Program-made: the position numbers and the translations under genes
Source of the DNA: CALODL01 sp942492115
GTDB lineage: Bacteria; Planctomycetota; Phycisphaerae; UBA1845; CAIVHJ01
DNA: 64,000 nucleotides
Direction of reading: 5' to 3'
NCBI GenBank assembly: GCA_942492115.1
Contig: CALODL010000001.1
Location: forward strand, 248,001-312,000
Part shown: one piece after another, positions 34,201 to 42,900 of the stretch
How positions within the stretch are numbered: position 1 is the first letter of the stretch
How the letters are laid out: the number at the start of each line of letters is the position of its first letter
The notes under the pieces: generated by a model
Database searches by the model: none
What the model was told of the DNA's origin: nothing
Seen by the model: only the letters and a program-made list of their open reading frames with translations

Positions 34201-37200
34201 AACTGATCGACGTTGGCGACACCCAGCCCTACGAGGCGATACTCCGGGTGCCGCTGGGCTTCGACACGCCGTGTGGTTCGACGCCGTGCTCACCCGTTTT
34301 GTACGTCGACGCGCTGGCGCCGCCCGGTGGCTACGGGCAATCGTGGGACTCAGCATTCCAGCACCTGCAGGACGCCCTGGCCGTCGCGCGCGCGACCCAT
34401 GTGGACGGCGCATCGGCCGTCTTCAGCGAGATCCGCGTCGCACAGGGCACCTATCGCCCCGACCGCGGGACGGGATCTGCGGCCCAAGGCTCCTACGTGC
34501 AAGGAACACTCGATCAAACGGCGTCCTTTCGACTGGCCGACAATCTCGTCGTTCGGGGCGGGTTCTGCGGACTGGATGGCGCCTGCGCGGATCCCGACGA
34601 CCGCGACGTCCAGGCGTACGAGACCGTCCTCAGCGGAGACCTGCTGGACGATGACGACTGGAGTGCATCACCTGATCTGCCAACCGGGACGGAGGACAAC
34701 TGCACGACCATCGTTGCCACGTATGGTGTCCTGGATGCCGGATTGGACGGCCTGACGCTGACACGTGCCTATACGGAAACTGCCGTGGGCGCCCTGCAGG
34801 TCGTCAATTCCACGATCGCAGTCAACGATTGCCGTTTTCATGACAACCTGGCCTACGCCGGCGGAGGCTCGTATGTCCAGGATTCCACGGTGAGTTACAC
34901 GGATTGTACCTTCAAAGGCAACAGTGCCCGCCAGGGTGGCGGGATCAATCTCAACGGTGGGGTCGTGGCTGAGGTGCGCGGGTGTCGATTCGACAGCAAC
35001 TACGCCGGTTTCGGCGGTGGAATCGGGATAGGGGCGGGTCTGGCGGTCGGGTTCACCTTCGACGCCGTGATCGAAGACTGCTTGTTCACCAACAACCTGG
35101 CGAGTGCCGGTGCGGTGAGCAGCGCCGGCGGCGGCGTGCTCATCTCCCCCCAGATATATCTCGAGCCTGGCGAGCAGGCAGTCGTCCTGCGCAATAATCA
35201 CATCGGCCCCGGGAATGTCGCCGGCCGGGGGGGGGGACTAGCCATTCAGGTGCTCGAGGAAAGCGACCTGTCCGCTCAACTGGTCGGCAATATGTTCGAG
35301 GGCAACGAGGCCGTGACCGGCGGCGGCATGACCGCCTTCAACGAGTTCGCGGCGCAATCGGTCCATATCGACCTGACCTCCTCGACGTTCACGGGCAACC
35401 ACGCCACGGAGGCCGGCGGCGGTCTGTGGGCCGAGGGTCTGGTCGCGGGTGGCCTGGTCGAGGTCCAGGCGTCCAACCTGTTGATGATCGACAATACTGC
35501 GGACGTCAGCGCTGGCGGGGCCGGTGCGACCGGCGCCGCAAACCTGTTCGTGGCGTCATCCACGCTGGCGGACAACAACGCTCCCAGCGGTGCGGGCATC
35601 GGTTTCGACGGCGCCGTCCTGGCCTTCTACAACTCCATCGCCTGGGCCAATCCGGGCGGCGACATCGAGGCCGGCGACGCGTTGCTGTTCGACGGCTGGT
35701 CGGCCATCTTCGGCGAAGCCGGCGACTGGCCGGGACTGCCGGGCGTGTGGGCGGTCGATCCGCTGTTCACGGATGCAGCGAACGGCGACTATTCACTGGA
35801 CGCAAGCTCGCCGGCCATCGACGTCGGCCACAACGGACTGATCTGGACCGATATCCTGGACCTCGACGACGATGGTGACACGGACGAACCACTGCCTTTC
35901 GACCTGGCGGGCGATGCCCGTGTAAGCGATGACATCGGCGTCATGGACGCCGGGCAGGGCGCCGCCCCGATCGTCGATCTCGGGGCGTTCGAACGCACGG
36001 CGCCGTCGTGCTCCGCGCTGGTCGCCTATGACGCGTTCGACAACGGCGTGCTGGACACCCGCTGGGGCCCGATGGTCACCGGGGGCGTCACCTGGGTCGC
36101 CGAGGAAAGCGCCGGGCGCTTACTGGTTACCGATTTCGTGGGCGTGCCGCTGATGAGCAGTGGCACCGCCGTGCTGGCCCTCGATATCCCGTCCACCGGT
36201 GATTTTACACTGGAAGCCGAGGTGTCATGGGACTCAGAGGGCAACGTGGCGGCCATGCAGCGCGTGCTGGTGTCGTTGTACGGCGCGAACACGCTGGTCG
36301 GAGAGGCGGGCCTCGTTGATGGCTGGCTCGGCAGCGCCGGCGGCTACCGCATCGTGGCCGGTGATAGCGCCGCGCCAACGCTGCCCGATACGGCACCGCT
36401 GTTCAACGACACGGTCTTTACCATCCAGCGCCGCAATGGGACGACTGTCGACGTCTACGAGAACGGCGCCCTCGTGCAGTCGGGCCACTCTTCGACCCCT
36501 GTCGACCGCCTGCAGCTGTACTTCCAGCACGACAACTTCGTCGGCTCGTTGTTTGGCACCGTCGAGATCCACCGCATTCAGCTGACGGCGGATCCCGTCG
36601 CGGACTGCAACGACAACGGACTGCCCGATGAATGCGACATTGCCGGCGGGAACGCGCTCGATGAGGACGGCAATGGCGTGCCCGACGAGTGTGCAGGCGG
36701 CGCGTGTGTCAACATCGCAGATTGCGCCGACCTTGACGAGGACGGGATTCGCGATGACAACTGCATGTGGTGGTCCTGTGCAGCGAGCGCCTGCATGGGC
36801 ACCGATATCGTGTTCGGCGATATGGCCGGTCAGTTCGGGGCGTGTCCACCGGATGGAACCGCCGACGGTAACGATCGCTTCGCGGCGCTGAACTGCTTTG
36901 CCAATACCGATCCAAACGCTCCGAGCGATCCGTTCCCGTGCGAGGCTGATGCGCCTGTGGCGTTCAATGTCGACGCCGGTGGTCAGTTCGGCTCGTGCGC
37001 GCCCGACGGCGTGTGTGACGGCAATGATGCCTTCGCGGCGCTCAATGCCTTCGCCGGCACGACGTCATGCAGCTGTCCATTGAACGGCGGCCCATCGCCG
37101 GTCATCGAACCGGTGACCGTGGCCACCGCCACCCTCGAGCTTCATGCCTCCCGGGCGGAGGTCCGGCCGGGCGACGTCATCGACGTCGAGGTGCATCTGG

Positions 37201-37706
37201 CGACACCCCTGGCCGACCTCCGCGGCTATCAACTGCATCTGGAGGTCAGCGGCGGAGATCGCGGCGTCCTGGAGCTGGTCGATATTGCGATCGCAGAGCC
37301 AGGTGTGTTTGGAGACGACGCCTTCGAGAGCAGCGGCGACCGGCGGCCGGCGATCGACGACCGCCGCGCAGCGCGGGCCGCCCGGCACGTTGAACTGCAT
37401 GCCATCCCGAGACTCGAGGTGAATTCGAATCCCGAGTCTGCAGCGGATACCGGTTACGTCTGGGCTGCATTCAATACGACGACGGGCCAGATGCTCGCCG
37501 GCCGCGACACGCCGGGTGTGCCTGTCGAAGCGGGGTACCTGGCGACGTTCACGTACCGGGCCTCGAAGGACGCGCGCGGGTCGTTTGCCATCGATGTGCT
37601 GGCCGATCCAGACGCGGCCGACCACCGTACGTATCTGTTTCCGACGGTACCCGGCGCACGCATCGCCATCGATGCCCACCGCGGCGTGCTCGTCGATGTT
37701 CACTAG
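31212..37706 (+). CDS. Giant secreted beta-helix protein with dockerin/cohesin-like tail
   Basis: A 2164-residue secreted protein. Signal peptide to about residue 27; dockerin-like loop 'DPDSDGDGQLDHQDLTLL' (about 82); a DUF4215 Cys motif 'CGNGVLEPGEQCDDSN' (about 283); a cohesin-like sandwich near 460-610; a parallel beta-helix of the polymorphic-outer-membrane type (about 1020-1590, opened by 'LYVDALAPPGG' and 'IRVAQGTYRPD'); a concanavalin-like domain (about 1600-1795); an EF-hand-like 'DCNDNGLPDECD' block; then the same Cys-rich dockerin-like pair and cohesin-like domain as at 29249. Start ATG 31212 (or 31215), with GGAG upstream. A G10 tract at 35227-35236 lies in the beta-helix and could switch the frame. 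Likely a surface adhesin or scaffold; the ligand is unknown. Confidence 0.85.
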   Translation: MMHASKTYFVMYALLLGVCTLSSPLIAQRDRHAVDFNSPGNAAPHRMVLPHDIRSSRSHRAHGARDLKNIDRQRVVTGMVLDPDSDGDGQLDHQDLTLLNAQMSGVAGDGIPDVYYFAKTGRVESSAGPIVRPGGVLTLDTDGVANDIVAILVGGPNVLADCDLCAGVNLPTQSPAHSQWTVGFSGGSSQWIRTSPLSGDGFKGVIGTACYDAADQLQSWPADGGGLDFPEAGLADYGPGLAAGSFDEVFSDGVDNWSVLLATDAGGQIFTNVTVIDEPVMQTCGNGVLEPGEQCDDSNLTPGDGCNGICLIEVGADNCGGAATISEGLTGFSTIGATTDGSPDPLCGNAGTDDIGQDIWFNYTAPASGELTVSTCEQLGGSADFDTRIAVYPGCGCPPGSAVACNDDDPANECGTGAGGFHSTATVPVSAGTCYDIRVGGFGTAEGTGTLLLDLQQYGDPDYTLSMDAPGAVYGEPGSTVEFTANVQLTVADGAESVGGFSLGVAHDGPGVCEILQGVQGPALTALNGGAGPDFASLQLPAGGFTAGAVFSFDGLAVLQSGVHTLLELTVEATIPPSGCANCSLDIVGTLGMPTVSVVVVVNGTSFGPGAIDSNTAMCSQVPVAAAVVAAVGQEVSGSPGEVVTSLNAPTTNGRGQVGFTGSIDFASDTFVWYDDDVVWRNSDALPDDSLSGAEPTMGIGDDGVFVYSPSVNGNDAVWGGLASFADLILAEGDEIYGAYPTFNSRPSMTPDGTAHWIAGLAASPGGSTAGRVLFSRATSSTAEIEIVQVTGDVVDGFTIAEPAGLDFDYQVADNRAHRIHMLFLETGSSLDDAAISVDSLIVARESMPTGEGDNWSNFDVVTINNAGHYLFSGDTDGNTLTDEFIAYDGAISIREGDVLDGVALTTGANVRALSINNLGIAVHLWGIAGGVSEKVLFVGEAANLAATSRKLLAIGDPVDVDADGIPDATVDDLKGSSISGPALSLAEDSHVYVEVELIDVGDTQPYEAILRVPLGFDTPCGSTPCSPVLYVDALAPPGGYGQSWDSAFQHLQDALAVARATHVDGASAVFSEIRVAQGTYRPDRGTGSAAQGSYVQGTLDQTASFRLADNLVVRGGFCGLDGACADPDDRDVQAYETVLSGDLLDDDDWSASPDLPTGTEDNCTTIVATYGVLDAGLDGLTLTRAYTETAVGALQVVNSTIAVNDCRFHDNLAYAGGGSYVQDSTVSYTDCTFKGNSARQGGGINLNGGVVAEVRGCRFDSNYAGFGGGIGIGAGLAVGFTFDAVIEDCLFTNNLASAGAVSSAGGGVLISPQIYLEPGEQAVVLRNNHIGPGNVAGRGGGLAIQVLEESDLSAQLVGNMFEGNEAVTGGGMTAFNEFAAQSVHIDLTSSTFTGNHATEAGGGLWAEGLVAGGLVEVQASNLLMIDNTADVSAGGAGATGAANLFVASSTLADNNAPSGAGIGFDGAVLAFYNSIAWANPGGDIEAGDALLFDGWSAIFGEAGDWPGLPGVWAVDPLFTDAANGDYSLDASSPAIDVGHNGLIWTDILDLDDDGDTDEPLPFDLAGDARVSDDIGVMDAGQGAAPIVDLGAFERTAPSCSALVAYDAFDNGVLDTRWGPMVTGGVTWVAEESAGRLLVTDFVGVPLMSSGTAVLALDIPSTGDFTLEAEVSWDSEGNVAAMQRVLVSLYGANTLVGEAGLVDGWLGSAGGYRIVAGDSAAPTLPDTAPLFNDTVFTIQRRNGTTVDVYENGALVQSGHSSTPVDRLQLYFQHDNFVGSLFGTVEIHRIQLTADPVADCNDNGLPDECDIAGGNALDEDGNGVPDECAGGACVNIADCADLDEDGIRDDNCMWWSCAASACMGTDIVFGDMAGQFGACPPDGTADGNDRFAALNCFANTDPNAPSDPFPCEADAPVAFNVDAGGQFGSCAPDGVCDGNDAFAALNAFAGTTSCSCPLNGGPSPVIEPVTVATATLELHASRAEVRPGDVIDVEVHLATPLADLRGYQLHLEVSGGDRGVLELVDIAIAEPGVFGDDAFESSGDRRPAIDDRRAARAARHVELHAIPRLEVNSNPESAADTGYVWAAFNTTTGQMLAGRDTPGVPVEAGYLATFTYRASKDARGSFAIDVLADPDAADHRTYLFPTVPGARIAIDAHRGVLVDVH
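35227..35236 (+). repeat. G10 homopolymer inside a coding region
   Basis: Ten consecutive G residues inside the beta-helix part of the 2164-residue surface protein ('GRGGGLA'). Gain or loss of one G would shift the frame and remove the C-terminal third, including the cohesin-like tail. Confidence 0.8.
36970..37676 (+). repeat. C-terminal module, copy 2 (near-identical to 30381-31087)
   Basis: Copy 2 of the 707-base direct repeat. The conserved outer blocks encode the dockerin-like end and the last strands of the cohesin-like domain. The diverged centre encodes a 40-residue charged linker. Confidence 0.85.
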
Positions 37707-37820
37707 CAAACCGGAGAGGCAGCAATGCCCCGATCGCGGATCTCTTGCACTTCGAGGCCAGTGGCGGCTGCAGAGCCGGATGCGTTCTCCGGCCTGGACT
37801 TGCCTCGATCGGCGATTTCC

Positions 37821-37850
37821 GCTTAGCGCCGGTCGGCCCCGTGTCGCCTG
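37821..37850 (+). promoter_or_regulatory. Conserved bipartite promoter-like site, second surface operon
   Basis: GCTTAGCGC, 13 bases, GTCGCCTG. It lies 40 bases before the ATG at 37890, with a ribosome-binding site GAGG at 37880-37883 between them, so a transcript starting a few bases after GTCGCCTG would have a normal leader. It could drive the 37890 gene and the giant RHS gene at 39939. Confidence 0.62.
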
Positions 37851-37889
37851 TGGTTTTAACGCGACATCCAACTCCATTCGAGGTCCATC

Positions 37890-39878
37890 ATGACACGACC
37901 TGTCCCTGCGCTTTCGCTCGTGACGCTGCTGGCCGCATGGCCGGCGCCCGTCCATGCCCAGCTCGATCCCTCGTGGACCGTGACGGCCAACGGCCAGACG
38001 GTGACGGTCAACGCCGATGGTACGTTCCTGATTCCCAACGTGCCGTCGCCGGACCAGTTCGGCCCCGGTGGGGTCGGCTCAGCACCCGACTTCATCAGCG
38101 ATGATGCCGTGCGGGTCATCGGCACACGGACGGTCGACGGCGTGACCTACTACGCGGTCAGTGAGTGTTTCACCTTCGAGCAGGGCGCGACGGTCAAGGT
38201 GCCGGTGCTCGACATCTCGACCACGCCGCCCTTGAGCATCGACACCATCGCCGTGGCCCCGGCCGAGCCGTTCCTCACGGCCGTCGATCAGACCACGGTC
38301 CTGGTGGTGACCTCTCTGCTGACCGATGGCACGGAGACCGACATCGTGCCGGCCGACTTTTGCAACGTGACCTTCCGCACCAGCAACCCGGCGATCGCGA
38401 CCATCGATCAGGGCGGCCTGATTACGGCGGTCGGTCCCGGCACGGCCCTGTTGACCGCCACCATCGAGGGCGCGACGGCCACGAGCCGCGTGACCGTGTC
38501 GTTCGCCGAACCGACGACCGTCGAGGGCTTCGTGGTCCTCGGCGACGGCACGCCGGCGAGCGGCGCGAGTGTGCAGCTGGTCGGTCTTGTCGGGACGGCC
38601 GTGACCGACGGCGCGGGCTATTTCAGCATCGCGGGCGTGGCCACGGACCAGGGGCCGATCCTGGCGACCGCATCGATCGATGACGGCGGCACGGTGCTCA
38701 ACGGCCTGTCGATGGGCATCGACGGCGTATCCGGCGGGATCACTGATGTCGGCATCATCACACCGTCTGACGATATCGCGTTGTGGGATGGCGGGGGCGA
38801 CGCCACGTCGTGGAGCGACGCGGCCAACTGGTCCGGTGACACGCTGCCGGATGCTGGGGACACCGTGATCATCGATGTGCCGGGGGCCGATCCGCAGATC
38901 AATGGTCCCAACGTCACGACCTCGATCGCTGCATTGTTTTGCGAGGAGAGTCTCTATGTGACGCCCGTTCCATTCGCGAACTCAGTGGTCGTCAACGGCC
39001 CGGCCGAGATCAAGGGTCAGGTGACCGTGCCTGGGGCCCTCGTGTTGAACGGCCAGTCGGTCATCGACGGCCAGTTGCTCATGAATGGCGGCGTTCTGGC
39101 CGGCAGCGGTCACGTCACGCTGAATGGCGGCGGCACCTACCACGGTGTCATGCGCGGAACGGGAACGACGGTCTTACCCATCGGACAAACGATGTCCGCT
39201 GCGAGTGTGGTTCCATTTCTACTCGAGGAGTCACGCCGGTTCGAGAATTATGGGACCTTCGAGAATAATACGGGACTGAATCTCAATAACAGCACGGTCT
39301 TCAGCAACAAGCCGGGCGCGCTGCTGCTTGCGGACCCTCAGACGTCCAATCCAGTCAGCATAGCAGGCACCGGCCTACTCGAGAACCTCGGTACCCTGCG
39401 CGTGGACGATGGCGCGGTAGTGGAGCTAGGCTGGTTCGTAGGCCTCGACAGTCCCGGGCTCATCGACATCGCCCAGGGGGTGATGTGGTTCAACAGTTTG
39501 GATAACTCGATCGCCGGGACACTGCGCATCGCAGCCGGGCAGCGGGCGTCGCTTCCCAAGGGGTGCTGTTCGTACACGCTCACACTATTGCCCACGAGCA
39601 CGACGCAGATCGAAATCGCGTCCGGCCAGTCCTTTGGACAACTCGATTTCGACTACTTGACCAGCGGCGTGGTCGTCAACGGCCATCTCGAGTTGCAGGT
39701 TCAGCCTGAATACGCGCCGGTACTCGGCGAGTCGTTCGATATCGCGATCGGCGTCATCACCGGCCAGTTCGACAGTGTCAGCGGCCTCGATCTGGGCGAC
39801 GGTCTGCAGTTCGAGGTCAGCTACGTGACCGACGAGACGCCCAATGCCGTACGCCTGACGGTGGTCGCGGCGCCGTGA
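37890..39878 (+). CDS. Secreted Ig-like/BIG2 surface protein
   Basis: A 662-residue secreted protein. Signal peptide to about residue 24 ('LVTLLAAWPAPVHAQ'). Residues about 117-204 form a bacterial Ig-like (BIG2) domain ('TSNPAIATIDQGGLITAVGP'), and about 209-250 a carboxypeptidase-regulatory-like domain ('GASVQLVGLVGTAVTDGAGY'). The long Gly/Asn-rich part that follows looks like beta-solenoid, ending in a C-terminal sandwich ('NGHLELQVQPEYAPVLGESF') common in planctomycete secreted proteins. ATG 37890 with GAGG 6 bases upstream. It leads the second surface operon; the RHS gene begins 60 bases downstream. Function unknown, probably adhesion. Confidence 0.8.
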   Translation: MTRPVPALSLVTLLAAWPAPVHAQLDPSWTVTANGQTVTVNADGTFLIPNVPSPDQFGPGGVGSAPDFISDDAVRVIGTRTVDGVTYYAVSECFTFEQGATVKVPVLDISTTPPLSIDTIAVAPAEPFLTAVDQTTVLVVTSLLTDGTETDIVPADFCNVTFRTSNPAIATIDQGGLITAVGPGTALLTATIEGATATSRVTVSFAEPTTVEGFVVLGDGTPASGASVQLVGLVGTAVTDGAGYFSIAGVATDQGPILATASIDDGGTVLNGLSMGIDGVSGGITDVGIITPSDDIALWDGGGDATSWSDAANWSGDTLPDAGDTVIIDVPGADPQINGPNVTTSIAALFCEESLYVTPVPFANSVVVNGPAEIKGQVTVPGALVLNGQSVIDGQLLMNGGVLAGSGHVTLNGGGTYHGVMRGTGTTVLPIGQTMSAASVVPFLLEESRRFENYGTFENNTGLNLNNSTVFSNKPGALLLADPQTSNPVSIAGTGLLENLGTLRVDDGAVVELGWFVGLDSPGLIDIAQGVMWFNSLDNSIAGTLRIAAGQRASLPKGCCSYTLTLLPTSTTQIEIASGQSFGQLDFDYLTSGVVVNGHLELQVQPEYAPVLGESFDIAIGVITGQFDSVSGLDLGDGLQFEVSYVTDETPNAVRLTVVAAP

Positions 39879-39938
39879 CCCGTGATCCGCGCGCAACAAC
39901 ACGGCAATCCGCAAGTCTGTAGAGCAGAGGAACAGATC

Positions 39939-42900
39939 ATGATATCACGTCCCCGGAATGAGCTGCGAATCGTACTCCTGATCACGGCACTGGTCGCCGG
40001 CGCGTCCGGCGCCTGGGCCGGGCCCCAGATCACCACACGCGGGCGCACGGCCGTCCGCCATGAGGTGCCGCCGAAGGAAGCGGGTGAGAGCGATGTCACC
40101 GGACCGCGCATCATCGCGGCCGACCCAGTGCCGGGAGCATGGATTACGACGGCCCGCGGGCTGGCGCGGTTGACGCTGACCTTTGACGAGGACGTTATCG
40201 TGCCGCTGGATGCGGTGAGCGGATGGACGGTCGGCGGCGGCGCGGTGTCGGGCATCACCACCGCGTTCGATGCCGAGGACGACACGTTGACCGTGCGGTT
40301 CACGCCGCCGGTGCAGAACGACATCTTGAACCTGGTCGTCGATTACACGGTGACCGATGGGGTGGGCAACGGGCTGGACGGCGAGGTCTTCGCTCCGGCG
40401 ATCAACCTGCTGCCGTCCGGCGACGGCATCATCGGCGGCCAGGCCGTGATCCGCTACTCCATCCTCGAAGGTGATCTCGATCAGGATGGCATCGTGCGAC
40501 CCGCTGACCTGTCACGCGTCGAGGGCGCGTTGGGCGCCTGCATCGGCGAGGACGGCTACCGCGCCGACGCAGACCTCGAACCGGACGGCTGTATCACCGT
40601 GCTGGATGTCGCGGTGGTCAAGCCGGGCATCAGTCTGCCCGAGGGTGACGGCGGTGCGCCGCAGGTCGTCAGCGCCAGCGCGGTCGACGACACGACCCTG
40701 CGGGTGACGTTCGGCGAGCCCCTGGCCCCGGCCAGCTTCAATCCGCACAGCGCCTACCTGATCGCCGGCGACGGCACACGGATCATCCCGACGTCCGGTA
40801 CCCTGGCTGTGGACGGACGCTCCGCCGACTACGTGTTATCGAATCCACTGACACCCTGTGCCGTCTATTCCGTGCGCTTGTCCAACGCTCTGGGCGACGC
40901 CTCGGGCGAGCTGCTCGAGCTGGCCACGCCGCCGGCCCTGGGCGGCGCGGCCGAGCCGCCGCAGATCGACGCGGTTGCCGACATCGTGAGCACGCCGTCG
41001 GTCACCGTGACGGGCACGGCCGAGATGGGTGCGACCGTGCAGGTCGACGGCCCGCTCAATGTGCAATCCGTCGTGGCCACCGACGGCACGTTCAGCGTCG
41101 ACGTCGATCTCGAGCTCAACTCGATCAACACGATCAACTTCGCCACCCAGTCGACCTGTGATGGCACGCTGAGCGCGCCGGTGGCCATCACGGTGACGCA
41201 GGATTCGACGGCCCCCGAGGTATTCATCGACTTCCCTCCCGACGGCGCCGAACTCGAGGCCGCCAGCACGGCCATCGCCGGGCGGGTCAGCGATCTGCTC
41301 AACGGCTACAAGGGTCTGACCGTGACGGTCAACGGCGTGCCGGCGCAGGTCAACATCGGCATCGGGACCAATGGCACGTTCTTCCTGCCCGACCTGCCGT
41401 TGGCCGTTGGCCCGAATGTAATCACCGCCGAGGCCGCCGATGCACTGGGCAACGTCGCCCAGACCCAGGCCACCATCACGCGTCTCGAGCTTCCACCGGA
41501 CACACCGCGGATCAGCCTCGTATCGGGCGACGGCCAGACGGCCCGCGTCAACGCCGTGCTGCCCGACCCGATCATCGTCGAGCTGCTGCAGGCCGACGGC
41601 GTCACGCCGTTCGCCGGCAAGCTGGTGACGTTCGAGGTCACGCGCAGTGACGGGCGGTTGGCGCTCGAGGGTCAGGGTGACGGCAAGCGGATGATGCAGG
41701 TGCACACCGATGCCCAGGGCCGCGCCGAGGTCTACTGGCGCCTGGGCATGGACGCCGGCAGCGGCAACAACCGCCTCGAGGCACGGTCGACCGGGCTCGC
41801 CGGTACCGTGGCCTTCTGCGCGTCGGCCACGCCGGCGCCACCCGTGCAGATCAACGTCGGCACCGGGCACAATCAGCGCGGTGAAGCCGGCGCGCCGGCG
41901 CCGGAGCCGCTGCGCGTGTGGGTCAGCGACGGCTGCAACGGGGCCGCCGGTATCCCGGTGACCTTCACCGTGGTACGCGGCGGCGGCACGGTCAACGGCA
42001 CCAGCCAGACCACGGTCATCACCGGCCCGACGGGACACGTCGAGGTCGACGCCGTGCTGGGCTTGCAGCCGGGCAACACCGTGGTCGAGGCGAACTTCGG
42101 CGGCAACCCGTCGGGCCCCGCCATGTTCGTGCTCAACGGCATCGCCCGTGACCTGTCGGGCGCGGCCCCGACGACGTTCAGCGGCCTGGTCCTGGACAAC
42201 GCCAACCGGCCCATCGAGGGCGCGCTGTGCACGCTCAAGATCGGGCGCACCGTCCTGCCGACCGCGGTGACCGATGCCGAAGGGCAGTTCGCCATCGCCG
42301 ACATCCCGGGATCGGGCGCCGCCGAGCTGTACGTCGACGGCAGCACGGCGCTCAGCGGGACCTATCCATCGTTGAAGTACCACCCGGTCATCATTCCGAA
42401 CGCGGCCAACAGCCTGCCGACGCCCGTGCTGCTGCCGACGCTGAATCCTATGAACCGCGTGGCCTACGGCGGCGACCAGGACGTGGTCCTGACCATCGCC
42501 GGCATCGACGGCCTCGAGATGAGCGTGCCGGCCGGCACGCGGGTCACGCTGCCGTCCGGTGACTGCATCGATCCGGACGACCCGGCGTGTACCGGCGAGG
42601 CCGGCTGCACGGCCGAGTTCGGCTTCGCATGCGTTGCCCTGGAACTCAACCAGGTCCGCCACGACAAGATCCCGATGCCGATGACCGACGGGGCGGCGCC
42701 GCCGTTCGCCTGGACGCTGCAGCCCAGCGGGACGACGTTCGATCCGCCGATGAAGGTGACCTATCCGAACATGTCGGGCCTGCCCGCCGGGGCCATCGCC
42801 TACTTCCTGAGCTTCGACCACGACACCATGCGCTTCGAGATCGTCTCCAGCGGTCAGGTCACGAATGACGGCCAGTGCGTGGTCAGCGACCCGGGCGACG

